DNA of 64,000 nt from assembly GCA_022601195.1 (NCBI GenBank), contig JAHZIX010000049.1:1-64000 (forward strand). The letters run 5' to 3'. The stretch's first letter is position 1; each line of letters begins with the position of its first letter. A program made the position numbers and the translations under genes. The notes beneath the pieces were generated by a model, which made no database searches, was not told the DNA's origin, and was given only the letters and a program-made list of their open reading frames with translations. The stretch is from Deltaproteobacteria bacterium. Its GTDB lineage: Bacteria > Acidobacteriota > Thermoanaerobaculia > Multivoradales > JAHZIX01. Positions 11,301-19,299 of the stretch are shown piece after piece.

Positions 11301-11595
11301 CAGCAACACCAACTACCTCACCGGCATGCTTCCCTGGGAGAACCACCGGCCAGGAGTCGACACCTCGGAGCACATTGTCGAAGGGGCCTGGGACATTCTC
11401 TTCGAGGAGCTCGACGCCAACCCGCCAAGCCTGATCATCGACACCGTCCCGGGCAACCACCGCGCCTACATCAAGTACCCGATAGAAAAGTTTCCCCGCC
11501 TCGAAGGCTATCTCCAGGAGCACTATCAGCGCACCGCGATCATCCCCGATCGCAAGGGACAGCCCTACTACCAGGTATATCGACGAGAGCTGTGA
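8326..11595 (+). CDS. Double GT-C membrane glycosyltransferase (GT87-like plus GT39/PMT-like)
   Basis: 1089 residues with more than twenty hydrophobic helices. Residues 1-520 resemble the DUF2029/GT87 mannosyltransferase-like family, with a large first loop (residues 90-205). From about residue 545 a second GT-C unit begins, with the acidic first-loop motif RDVDESVSAI and IPYRDAIDQRGPVTYLLYA typical of PMT_2/ArnT-like enzymes, and a soluble C-terminal region (from about 945). GT-C enzymes use polyprenyl-phosphate sugars and act on the outer face of the cytoplasmic membrane. Having two in one chain is unusual. The acceptor is unknown; the neighbouring exported proteins are conceivable substrates by position only. 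Confidence 0.85.
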   Translation: MTKPTENRPLLAKLAWRYGAPLAALIAAIVAAKAGDGTTVRLVLVGLAIALLALPLVATERLRISRTRQTQLLAILALAAWGHASALQIWQLTTSPWVRVWNVFHYYLGAEYFEELGFVELYDAALEADKQGDDYWNNITEVRNLRTYEVEPRSVGEARFDPAEVFTPQRWEEFRADVAALQVHRSPDRWKNIFIDRGYNPPPFWTFVGQRLTALLPATSLVSLKLLVSLDLLLMAAIFWLIRRTFGLRPAVLVFLFIALSPVNGNRLAGGFLQYDWFCAIAAAICFVKREKPIASAACLAYAVLTRVFPAVLVAAALVPVVVFWVRTGRIRQFQLRFFVALGLFGLVGLGLGSLTGRGPTAWVEFTSNIGHHSEAHTWGQRRVGLKHWFIHDQRSFAFDEGGRERRAIFAQQLPLYQGTAALGFAAFALVAYRRRRQDALLLGLVPFFLIAVSSRYYWAVLALVPLLRAPGAPGHRQRDRLALAQAGIYGAFYAFEFFRPSPFGAYSILNLSITAFLTWMMAGFLIREVRARKRLRERRGLPWFHSGALRIGFFALLFVVLCLLRMPHQDRPIRDVDESVSAIIATTWLEGGIPYRDAIDQRGPVTYLLYALTFLVAGANNMYAVHWLLLLLILVSAWVVFQLAKELRPGPSGWAMAFVAAAFLTIATYTYKRSQLLAFHTEWPGMLASAIGMLLLWRGIHRQRTRELWLSGISFGAAFLSKQPAVFDGAAAGIFLLLLAWSRGRLFHKDHFVTTLKHAVALAGGFFAAVLACAAYFAAYGALGDFYLYYWQYNVEHYTAVVPLRDKLSALNPWDHSRHYLRSNPLLFVAGTLSCLAALKASLGASLHKRSLDGRFLLFLWLLFSYFGASYSGRNFGHYFIQILPPLCLLSAWFVVDLWQKAREFAPSRLGTWIFREALVWVLILGLGSSVYRYRRDIALTNIWQPARTKVERQGLLDYIRATTDSEDTIFVWGYNPEIYMLTPRRSATRYSNTNYLTGMLPWENHRPGVDTSEHIVEGAWDILFEELDANPPSLIIDTVPGNHRAYIKYPIEKFPRLEGYLQEHYQRTAIIPDRKGQPYYQVYRREL

Positions 11596-11641
11596 AGGTA
11601 ACGGCTCCTAGCGGTGAGGAGAGCTCCCCCGCAGCGCCCCC

Positions 11642-13258
11642 TCAAGGGAAAGGGGCCGCGGTCAACGGCGATGGAAACATCAGTGGCCAAGCGGAGATAT
11701 CACCGCTCTCGAAGCCATCGGCGAAGAGGAGATCTTCCACCACCGTCAGGTACTGATCAACCGCCAGATTGGTGAGAACTTGAACGTGGCCACTGGGCCA
11801 CTGAATGCGGACCGTGTCGACCAGAGTGGCCGGCCCCAACCCAAACTCCACCGGCAAGCTATTCTGGGAACCGCGCCCCGCTCCCCCACTGACCTCCTTG
11901 ACTCGGGTGCCCAATTGGGTCGATACCTCGATGCGGGCGCCTAGGGCGCTGCGGTTGCTGGCGGAGCCTTGCAGGTCGAGGGTGATCCAATGGTTGTCGT
12001 TCACCGTATCGTTGCGCCATAGGCGAGTCTCGGCGTCTGGCCCACCGGTCACACAGAGGTCGAGATCACCGTCTTCGTCGTAGTCCGCGAAGGCCACGCC
12101 TCGGCCGTCGAAATCTGCGCCGCCAAGCACGGAGGTCCCATCGCTGAAAGTTCCGTCTGCGTTGTTCACGAAAAGAACATTGGCCGAGCTATCAGCGGAA
12201 AAGCCGTTGGTGATGAAAAAGTCTTCCCAACCATCGTTGTCGATATCGCCCGCATTGCAGCTAATCCCCCAACCGTCGGGGTCGGTCGTGCCGGTGACGG
12301 CAGCGACCTCCATAAAGCCGGTACCGGCGCCGAGATTCTCGTAAAAGGCGTTGGGCTGGGGGTCCTCGCCGTCTCCCGGCCAAACGGTCCAGTAGAGGTC
12401 GAAATCCAAGTCGTTGTCGTAGTCGAAGGACAACACTCCCATGCCCAGACCAACGTCATCGATTCCCGCTGAAACGGTCACATCCGTAAAGGAGCCTTGG
12501 GTATTGAGGTAGAGGCGATTGAGGTCGCCGCTGCGATTGCCCGTGAACAGGTCGACCCAGCCATTGCCATCTAAGTCGGTCGCTACGGCTCCCACCCCTT
12601 GACCAACGGTGGCGACACCCAGGGAAGCCGCAACGTTGGCGAACTGAAAACCTCCCAAGTTGCGGTAGAGGATGTCCGGGCCGATGGCGTTGACGTAGAT
12701 GTCGAGCCAGCCATCGTGGTCATAGTCCAGCAGCGCGACGCCGCGGCTACTGGATTCCTCGGTCGTTCCGGCAAGGGCAGTCCGATCCGTGAACACCTGC
12801 TGTCCACCTGCACCGATAGGGCCGTCATTGCGATAGAGCACATCCGGGCCCGTACCAAAGGACACCACGTAGAGATCGAGATCCCCATCGTTGTCGAGGT
12901 CGCCAAAGGCGGCTCCGACGCTAAAACCACCGTGATCGACCCCAGCCGCGGCAGCAACCTCGGTGAAAAGATCACCGCCGTCGTTGCGAAACAGCTTGTT
13001 GGGACCGTCGTTGGTGAGGTAAAGATCCTGGTCACCGTCGCCATCAAAGTCCCCCCAAGCGAGAGACTCGTTGAGCGTGCCTGGCAGACCTATCCCAGCT
13101 GTCGCCGTCACATCGGTAAAGACCAAGCCCGGGCCGGCAGTCGCCGCTCCGGCGCCGAGGCTGAGGAGAACCCAAACCGACAATGAGGAAAGCTGGAGGA
13201 GAGAAGAGGACTCGGGAAGTTGAGAAATATTTTGCATGGTGCCCAAGCTTACCGCCAT
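11642..13258 (-). CDS. Secreted FG-GAP/VCBS-repeat protein with ASPIC/UnbV domain and FESGD C-terminal tag
   Basis: 538 residues with a signal peptide (hydrophobic core VWVLLSLGAGAATAG). Residues 45-420 are repeats of the form WGDFDGDGDQDLYLTND, the calcium-binding FG-GAP/VCBS blades of an integrin-like beta-propeller. Residues 430-505 match the ASPIC/UnbV domain (ARIEV...VDTVRIQWPSG). The last 27 residues contain FADGFESGDISAW, shared with three other exported proteins in this window. CRTAC1-like proteins of this architecture are extracellular. An alternative start 21 bases further in (MQNISQ) is possible. Convergent with the glycosyltransferase gene, 46 bases away. Confidence 0.9.
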   Translation of the reverse strand: MAVSLGTMQNISQLPESSSLLQLSSLSVWVLLSLGAGAATAGPGLVFTDVTATAGIGLPGTLNESLAWGDFDGDGDQDLYLTNDGPNKLFRNDGGDLFTEVAAAAGVDHGGFSVGAAFGDLDNDGDLDLYVVSFGTGPDVLYRNDGPIGAGGQQVFTDRTALAGTTEESSSRGVALLDYDHDGWLDIYVNAIGPDILYRNLGGFQFANVAASLGVATVGQGVGAVATDLDGNGWVDLFTGNRSGDLNRLYLNTQGSFTDVTVSAGIDDVGLGMGVLSFDYDNDLDFDLYWTVWPGDGEDPQPNAFYENLGAGTGFMEVAAVTGTTDPDGWGISCNAGDIDNDGWEDFFITNGFSADSSANVLFVNNADGTFSDGTSVLGGADFDGRGVAFADYDEDGDLDLCVTGGPDAETRLWRNDTVNDNHWITLDLQGSASNRSALGARIEVSTQLGTRVKEVSGGAGRGSQNSLPVEFGLGPATLVDTVRIQWPSGHVQVLTNLAVDQYLTVVEDLLFADGFESGDISAWPLMFPSPLTAAPFP

Positions 13259-13370
13259 ATGAGCTCATTCAAAAGCATCAATCAAAGGAAGTGGGTTCTG
13301 GTAAGCAGATTGGGTTCTTCGAGAACGCCATCCATGAACGAATGAAGGGAACAGATACTAAGGATCAGGC

Positions 13371-13664
13371 TCAGCCTCTCCTTTTCCAAGTCTCTGGATC
13401 GCGAGCTAGGTGCATTACACCGATCACGAAGACTTCCTGCGGACGAATCACGTAGAACACTCCTTAGGGAAATTTCCGTAGCGGCGCCCGGTGAATCTCT
13501 TCTTCTATCTTTGGATATATTTGAGGGCCATTCTGGATCCGACGGAGGGTCAGATCCAGATCTGCCTCGAAGCGTCGACCAAGGCCGATCTGAGCGTCGG
13601 CATACCAAGAGGCAATTTGGGTAAGGTCGCGCTTCGCTATCGAAGCGAAGCGAATCGCTATCAT
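13371..13664 (-). pseudogene. ParE/RelE-family toxin interrupted by one nonsense codon
   Basis: The frame from ATG at 13664 reads like a ParE-type plasmid-stabilisation toxin (RDLTQIASWYADAQIGLGRRF) but meets TAA at 13466-13464, after 66 residues (RAPLRKFP). Without any frame change the next 30 codons continue the family: GVFYVIRPQEVFVIGVMHL, then ARDPETWKRRG and a stop at 13373-13371. The stop replaces what is normally a Tyr (FPYGVFY), so a single TAC/TAT to TAA change explains it. The antitoxin upstream is intact and overlaps by 4 bases. The product is probably inactive. Confidence 0.85.
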
Positions 13665-13876
13665 TCCGACGGTGGCCAGACCTCAGAGCGAACCTCATCC
13701 CAAAGTTGCCCCGACTCGGAACCATATTTCTTCATACGGTCCTGTAATTCCCTGAGCTGCCAATTCGGAACCGGAATGGTTTCTCCGCGGAGACTCTCCA
13801 TCAGATCCTCTACAAGCTCTAGCTTTTCGGGAACGGGAAGATCCAGCACTTCTTTTTGGAGTTCTGCCCTGGTCAT
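13661..13876 (-). CDS. Addiction-module antitoxin, TIGR02574 type
   Basis: 71 residues from the ATG at 13876 (MTRAELQKEVLDLPVPEKLE). An upstream in-frame start (13912) would add 12 residues without similarity. The helical LPVPEKLELVEDLMESL and the C-terminal PNWQLRELQDRM region match the short antitoxin family that precedes ParE/RelE toxins; it normally binds and neutralises the toxin. ATGA overlap with the toxin gene shows translational coupling. With the toxin broken, it now protects against nothing local. Confidence 0.85.
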   Translation of the reverse strand: MTRAELQKEVLDLPVPEKLELVEDLMESLRGETIPVPNWQLRELQDRMKKYGSESGQLWDEVRSEVWPPSE

Positions 13877-14060
13877 TGTTTCAGTCTGCCCTTCGCTGGC
13901 TATGCGTGTCAAGCGGGGACCACTGTAGGCCAGCCGCCGATAAACAACACAGTAGCTGGCATCTCAGATGGCCTGCTGCTTCGACTTCTGGGTCTATGAA
14001 GCAGGGAACCAGATAGAGTGAGCCATCACTTCTTCGACCAAATCTCCGGGAGATGTCGAC

Positions 14061-16286
14061 ATGGCAACGCGCACCCACTACCGAGCTTGCAACCTCTGCG
14101 AAGCTATTTGTGGATTGGTCATCGAAGCAGACGGGGATCGAATCCTCTCCATCCGTGGCGATCGAGAGGATCCTCTGAGCCGGGGCCATATTTGCCCCAA
14201 GGCGGTGGCCCTGCAGGACATCCAGAATGATCCGGATCGTTTGAAGCGGCCAATGCGGCGACAAGGGAAGGAATGGCAGGAGATTTCCTGGAACGAGGCT
14301 TTCGACCAGACAGCCCAAGGGCTCAAGGGCGTTCAAGAACGGCACGGCCGGGATTCGGTTGCCGTCTACGCCGGAAATCCTACGGTCCACAGTTATGGTT
14401 CGCTCCTCTATGGCCCCGCTTTCGTTCGCACCCTCGGTACCCGCAGCCGGTTCTCGGCCACCTCCGTGGACCAACTCCCCCACCAATTCGTCGCTCACCA
14501 GATGTTCGGGCATCAGCTCTTACTGCCCATTCCAGACCTCGATCGGACGGATTTTCTGCTCATCCTGGGAGCCAACCCTCTCGCCTCCAACGGCAGTCTG
14601 ATGACCGCACCGGACGTCAAGAAACGACTCCAAGCGATCCGCCGAAGCGATGGGGAAATCGTCGTCGTCGACCCCCGGCGGACGGAAACAGCCAAGCTCG
14701 CCAATCATCATTTCTTTATCCGGCCGGGAGCAGACGCGCTCTTTCTGGCGGCACTGCTGCACACTCTCTTTACAGAAGGACTCACGGATCTGGGCCATTT
14801 GGAGGCCCACACTGCAGGGCTGGACTCGTTGCAAGATTGGGTCTCGGCCTTCCCGCCGCAGCGAGTTGCCGGTGCCACCGGAATCGACGCCGAGGACATT
14901 CGCCAGCTGGCGCAGCGTTTCGCCGCTGCCGATTCCGCGGCTTGCTATGGCCGCCTGGGAGTTTCCGTCCATGAGTTCGGATCCCTTTGCCAGTGGTTGA
15001 TCACAGCTCTCAACCTGGTGACTGGCAACCTCGACTCCCGCGGCGGGGCCATGTTCACTCTGCCAGCGGTCGACCTCGTCGGCGCCGGTCGGAGCCGGGG
15101 TCACTACGGGCGATGGAGTAGCCGGGTCCGGGATCTACCGGAATTCGCTGGCGAGCTACCGGTAGCCGTCTTGGCGGAAGAGATGCTCACCGAAGGGCCG
15201 GGGCAAATCAAGGCCCTGGTCACTTCCGCCGGCAACCCCGTCCTGTCGACCCCCAATGGGCGCCAACTAGAAGGAGCTCTCGAGGGGCTGGAGTTCATGG
15301 TCTCGGTGGACCTCTATCTCAACGAAACGACCCGCCATGCCGACCTCATCCTCCCCCCGACGCCCCCTCTGGAACGGGATCACTACGACCTCGCTTTTCA
15401 CGCCTTGTCGATTCGCAACACAGCCAAATACTCTCCCCCTCTGTTCGAGCCCGCTGAGGACGCCCGTCACGACTGGCAAATCTTCTATGCCCTGCAACAG
15501 CGCCTGGAAAACAAGGTCTCCCCTTTGACCAGAGTCCGTCGTCATTTTCTCGAACGACGCGGCCCCAGCACTCTTCTGGACCACGCCCTGCGCCGTGGCC
15601 CCAGGGGCTCCGGCTTTCGGCCCTTCGGCAAAGGCCTGACCTTGAAACGACTGAAAGAGCAGGTCCACGGCGTAGACTTTGGTTTCCTGGAACCTTGCTT
15701 ACCCCAGCGCCTGGCAACGAAGTCCCGCAAGATTGAGCTCGCTCCGGAAGTGCTGCTGAAAGACCGGGACCGCCTCGGCGACTTCCTCGAGGCTCGGAGC
15801 ACCTCTCCGCAATCGGAGCAAGGGCCCTTCTTGCTCATCGGGCGGCGTCAGGTGCGCAGCAACAACTCCTGGATGCACAACTACCCGAGGCTGATGCGTG
15901 GCAAGGCGCGCTGCACGCTCCTGATTCATCCACAGGATGCTGAGAATCTGGGTCTTGGCGGGGGGGAATCCGCCAAGGTTACTTCCCGCACCGGCTCCAT
16001 CGTGGTTCCCGTGGAAGTTTCCGACGAGGTCATGCCCGGTGTGGTTAGCCTGCCCCACGGTTGGGGCCACTCTCGCCCCGAGACTCGCCTCCAAGTCGCC
16101 TCCAAGAGGCCCGGAGCCAGCCTCAACGACATCACCGATGAGCATCGGGTCGACCCCCTGTGTGGCAATGCGGCTCTGACCGGCGTGCCGGTGGATATCG
16201 AGAGGATGCCGCAAGCTGGCGCCGTCAGGACACCCCTAACAGAGCCTCCTAGGCAGCAGAGCGGGACTGAAACAATCTCAGGGTAG
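14061..16286 (+). CDS. Molybdopterin-dependent oxidoreductase of unknown substrate
   Basis: 741 residues of the DMSO-reductase superfamily. The N-terminal 4Fe-4S site is CNLCEAIC (C10, C13, C17) plus the Cys of HICPKA (about 45). Cofactor-binding segments include LLILGANPLASN, VVVDPRRTETAKLA and a C-terminal molydopterin dinucleotide-binding domain starting LLIGRRQVRSNNSW. There is no Tat or Sec signal, so it should be cytoplasmic. Near the usual Mo-ligand position I read SATSVDQLPHQ, with no Cys or Sec, so the metal ligand and hence the substrate are unclear; it is not a recognisable nitrate reductase or formate dehydrogenase. No partner subunit is adjacent. The last 26 codons are duplicated at 18809-18907. 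Confidence 0.88.
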   Translation: MATRTHYRACNLCEAICGLVIEADGDRILSIRGDREDPLSRGHICPKAVALQDIQNDPDRLKRPMRRQGKEWQEISWNEAFDQTAQGLKGVQERHGRDSVAVYAGNPTVHSYGSLLYGPAFVRTLGTRSRFSATSVDQLPHQFVAHQMFGHQLLLPIPDLDRTDFLLILGANPLASNGSLMTAPDVKKRLQAIRRSDGEIVVVDPRRTETAKLANHHFFIRPGADALFLAALLHTLFTEGLTDLGHLEAHTAGLDSLQDWVSAFPPQRVAGATGIDAEDIRQLAQRFAAADSAACYGRLGVSVHEFGSLCQWLITALNLVTGNLDSRGGAMFTLPAVDLVGAGRSRGHYGRWSSRVRDLPEFAGELPVAVLAEEMLTEGPGQIKALVTSAGNPVLSTPNGRQLEGALEGLEFMVSVDLYLNETTRHADLILPPTPPLERDHYDLAFHALSIRNTAKYSPPLFEPAEDARHDWQIFYALQQRLENKVSPLTRVRRHFLERRGPSTLLDHALRRGPRGSGFRPFGKGLTLKRLKEQVHGVDFGFLEPCLPQRLATKSRKIELAPEVLLKDRDRLGDFLEARSTSPQSEQGPFLLIGRRQVRSNNSWMHNYPRLMRGKARCTLLIHPQDAENLGLGGGESAKVTSRTGSIVVPVEVSDEVMPGVVSLPHGWGHSRPETRLQVASKRPGASLNDITDEHRVDPLCGNAALTGVPVDIERMPQAGAVRTPLTEPPRQQSGTETISG
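16109..16207 (+). repeat. Direct repeat, copy 1 (3' end of molybdopterin oxidoreductase gene)
   Basis: 99 bases matching 18809-18907 at 96 positions, exactly 2700 bases apart. It codes for residues GASLNDITDEHRVDPL and onward inside the intact gene. The three mismatches are at 16121, 16169 and 16173. Confidence 0.95.
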
Positions 16287-16422
16287 GCCAGGTAGATCTC
16301 CTAGGGACCCGAATCTCTCAGCATAATCTGACCTCCTGGCTCCGGCTGCTAGGATTGTCTTTCCGAACCCAAACCAGAAGCCATCGGCTAGACCCAGATA
16401 GTTGCCAAGCGGAACGAGAACG

Positions 16423-18783
16423 ATGCACAGAACCTTCTTTTCCAAGCTTCTCGAGCGCCGGGTGCCGCAAATCATGGGTGGCTATATCGGCATCTGTTGG
16501 GGCCTCATCAGCTTTACGGTCTTCCTGACAAAACACTACTCGCTGTCGAAACATCTCATCGACGCCGTAGTGCTTCTGGCAGTCACCTTGGTTCCCAGCG
16601 CCCTATTGTTGGCCTACACCCACGGCAAGCCTGGCAGAGACCGGTGGGGTAAGGCAGAGAAGGTATTAGTTCCCCTGAATCTCCTATTGGTGATCGGCCT
16701 TTTGGGCTTCCAATTTCAAGGCAAGAACCTCGGTCGCACCACCGAAATCGTCACTGCCGTGGATGACGGCGGGAACTCCATCGAACGCCTGGTGGCCAAG
16801 GAGACTTTTCGGCGCAGAGTGGGGCTCTTCGCCTGGACCAACACCACCGGAAATGAGGACCTAGACTGGTTGCAGCGGGGCCTTCCGCTGATGCTGGAAC
16901 GGGACCTGCGGCAGAACATCTTCATTGCCGGAAGAAGTCCCTACGATGGGGCTCTTCGCTCCCATCTCAAAAGATCTGGCCATGGCAACAAAATTGGAGT
17001 GCCGATAGCCCTGGCCAGAAAGATCTCTGAGGCTCTTTCCTTAGATTTCTTCGTCACCGGTGACTTGGACTATGACGGCACGCTGTTCCAAGCTCGCCTC
17101 AAGATCTACCGATCAGAGTCAGCCAACCTGATTGCTGAAGTAGATGTCAAAGCCACGACTCCCCAGAACCTGGTCGACGAAGCGAGTCTCGGCCTGACCC
17201 CTCACCTCGATCTACAAGCCCTCAGCGACAAGGAAGTGATCGACTATCCCGTGGCAGAACAGCTGACGAGATCTCCAGTTGCTCTGGAGGCTTTCGTCAA
17301 GGGCATAGATCTCGTGAACTACGAAAACGACTATCGAGGTGCAGCGAATTTTTTCCGGAAGGCGGTAGGTGAGGATCCGGACTTCGCTGCGGCATATTTG
17401 CGGTTGGGACTCACTCTCACCTCCAGTGGTGAGATGGAGCCGGCTCGCGATGCCTTTACCGAAGCCCTACGGCGAGACTATCGGCTCACCCCAGCCGAGA
17501 CCTTCTATGCCAAGGGAACCCGCTATTTCATCGACCAGGATACCGAGAAGATCGTTCCCCTGTACGAGACCTGGACCGAACTCTACCCCCAGGACATCAA
17601 TGCCCACTACCGTTTGGCCGGGGCCTACCAACAGTATGCTAACCAAGCGGACGAGGCGATTGCTACCTATCGGAGAATCCTCAAAATTGACCCGACTTCC
17701 ACAGCGGCATTGTTCGAGCTGGCTCGACTCCTCAGAATGCAGGGGAAAGTGGAAGAATCTCTACGCCTCTTCCGACCCTATTTGGAAAGCCATCCGGAGG
17801 ATGCAGCGGGCCAGCTATTTTTAGGAGCCGCCAGCTGGTCAGTAGGGAATTTGAGCGAAGCCAGGCAGTGCTTCGAAAAGGCCGTCCATCTAAGCTCAGA
17901 AGATGAGCGACCCATCTTGAATCTAGCCTTTCTCGATATGGCCGAAGGGGATTTGGTCGAAGTGGAAGAGCGCCTCCGGGCAGCTGCGGCTCGCTATCCA
18001 AGCCAACAAGCGCAAGTGCGTCTCCTGAACGCGCAGGCCGAGTTGTTGAGCCTCAGCGGTCGCTTTCAGGATGCGGCACTCGAGCATCGCCGAATGGTTG
18101 CCCTGAATGCTGGACGCAGGAACCCCATCGACGGGCTGGTGGACGAGATGTTCGGTGTTGACCGGGAGGTGAAAGCTGGGAACCTTGGGGGTACCCTGAT
18201 TCGGCTGGAGGAGATCAAGAGCTCCCTTGAACCTCCGCTAGATCGACTGGCTAGTATTGGCTTCATGCTGGCCTATTCTGCTGCCGAGGACCCGGAAAAG
18301 ACCGAGCCCCACTTGCTCGCCAGTGAGAAGCTGTTTCAGGAAGATTTTCAACGCAACGACATGCTTTACCTGATCACCGAGGTTCGGGGGCACATGTTGC
18401 TGCAAAGAAATCAGATCCAAGAAGCAGTGCGGACTTTTGCCGAAGCCTTGGCTCAAGCAAAAGACTCGACCAACCTCCGGGACAACCTGACGAAGGAGAG
18501 TCAAATGCTGAGCCAGTTGGGTCGGGCTCAGCGACTCGCTGGCGACCTCGAGGGAGCTGAAAAGAACCTGAATCAGGCGCAGGTCCGAAGCCCAGCTCTA
18601 CCGACCGCTCACCTAGACTTGGCTCTCCTCTACCGACAGCAGAACCAAATCGACTTAGCGAAAGAACACCTGAGCCAAACCCTGGCCATTTGGGTCGAAG
18701 CAGATTCCAGCTTCGATCTAGCGCAGGAGGCTCGCGACCTCGCCGTGGATCTCGGAGTTACCCAACCCGCCTCCCGCCGGTAG
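16423..18783 (+). CDS. Membrane-anchored TPR protein
   Basis: 786 residues from the ATG at 16423; a TTG at 16402 would add seven. Three hydrophobic helices lie near residues 17-35, 47-67 and 84-98. Residues 110-250 form an alpha/beta region (GLFAWTNTTGNEDLDWLQRG, FFVTGDLDYDGTLFQARLKI) like the FlgO/adenylate-cyclase-associated domain found upstream of TPRs in acidobacteria and proteobacteria. From about residue 265 to the end there are roughly a dozen TPR-like helix pairs. No DNA-binding or catalytic domain is visible. It probably scaffolds protein contacts at the inner membrane. The gene lies alone between two copies of the same 99-base sequence. Confidence 0.85.
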   Translation: MHRTFFSKLLERRVPQIMGGYIGICWGLISFTVFLTKHYSLSKHLIDAVVLLAVTLVPSALLLAYTHGKPGRDRWGKAEKVLVPLNLLLVIGLLGFQFQGKNLGRTTEIVTAVDDGGNSIERLVAKETFRRRVGLFAWTNTTGNEDLDWLQRGLPLMLERDLRQNIFIAGRSPYDGALRSHLKRSGHGNKIGVPIALARKISEALSLDFFVTGDLDYDGTLFQARLKIYRSESANLIAEVDVKATTPQNLVDEASLGLTPHLDLQALSDKEVIDYPVAEQLTRSPVALEAFVKGIDLVNYENDYRGAANFFRKAVGEDPDFAAAYLRLGLTLTSSGEMEPARDAFTEALRRDYRLTPAETFYAKGTRYFIDQDTEKIVPLYETWTELYPQDINAHYRLAGAYQQYANQADEAIATYRRILKIDPTSTAALFELARLLRMQGKVEESLRLFRPYLESHPEDAAGQLFLGAASWSVGNLSEARQCFEKAVHLSSEDERPILNLAFLDMAEGDLVEVEERLRAAAARYPSQQAQVRLLNAQAELLSLSGRFQDAALEHRRMVALNAGRRNPIDGLVDEMFGVDREVKAGNLGGTLIRLEEIKSSLEPPLDRLASIGFMLAYSAAEDPEKTEPHLLASEKLFQEDFQRNDMLYLITEVRGHMLLQRNQIQEAVRTFAEALAQAKDSTNLRDNLTKESQMLSQLGRAQRLAGDLEGAEKNLNQAQVRSPALPTAHLDLALLYRQQNQIDLAKEHLSQTLAIWVEADSSFDLAQEARDLAVDLGVTQPASRR

Positions 18784-18808
18784 GCCCTCCCCAGGTCATC
18801 GCCGGGCT

Positions 18809-18926
18809 GCCCGGAGCCAGGCTCAACGACATCACCGATGAGCATCGGGTCGACCCCCTGTGTGGCAACGCGACTCTGACCGGCGTGCCGGTGGATATCG
18901 AGAGGATCCCGACTTCCACCCCCTAA
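18809..18926 (+). pseudogene. Detached 3' end of the molybdopterin oxidoreductase gene (direct repeat, copy 2)
   Basis: Bases 18809-18907 repeat 16109-16207 with three differences. The reading frame still codes for ARLNDITDEHRVDPLCGNAT and closes with VDIERIPTSTP and a TAA at 18924-18926. Two of the three changes alter an amino acid (Ser to Arg and Ala to Thr) and the frame stays open. It has no start or upstream gene body. The intact gene has a different tail after the repeat, so either copy may hold the original end. Confidence 0.85.
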
Positions 18927-19058
18927 GCATCGCCCTGAACAGCTGGACCGGCCCTCAATGGATCGGAATCACCGGGAATAGCTCGTGCAGAATGACTCTC
19001 TGGTAACGGGGAGATCGAGGCGAGCCATATATAGGAGCCAGTGATACTGGTCACCCAC

Positions 19059-19299
19059 ATGAAGACCACTCTCAACCTCGATGGTGCCCTTACTCCAGGA
19101 AGCGAAAAAACGAGCTAGCCTCTCAGGGAGTACCCTCAAAGCCTTTGTGGAAAGAGTACTGCGAGCCTGCCTGCTACCCAGGCCGGAAGCAGAAGAAGCC
19201 TTCGAGCCCAACCTACCGGTGACCGACAGATCCGCTCCTCCAGCCGTAGAGGTTGCTGACCGGCGGGTCCTCTACGACTTCATGAGCGAGCACTCTTGA
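19059..19299 (+). pseudogene. VapB-type antitoxin with an early frameshift
   Basis: The ATG at 19059 begins MKTTLNLDGAL, the usual first beta-strand of a ribbon-helix-helix antitoxin, then runs out of frame to a TAG. Dropping one T near 19090 restores DGALLQEAKKRASLSGSTLK and the rest of a normal antitoxin to the stop at 19297-19299. A start at 19081 (ATGGTGCCC) would give 72 residues, but without the DNA-contacting strand. The gene overlaps the toxin start by 4 bases. Toxin-binding C-terminal residues may still be made; operator binding is probably lost. Confidence 0.75.

Noticed and set aside
18690-18926. 78-codon plus-strand frame ending in the oxidoreductase tail
   Set aside because: Its first part is a shadow inside the TPR gene; only 18809-18926 is meaningful, as a detached gene end.
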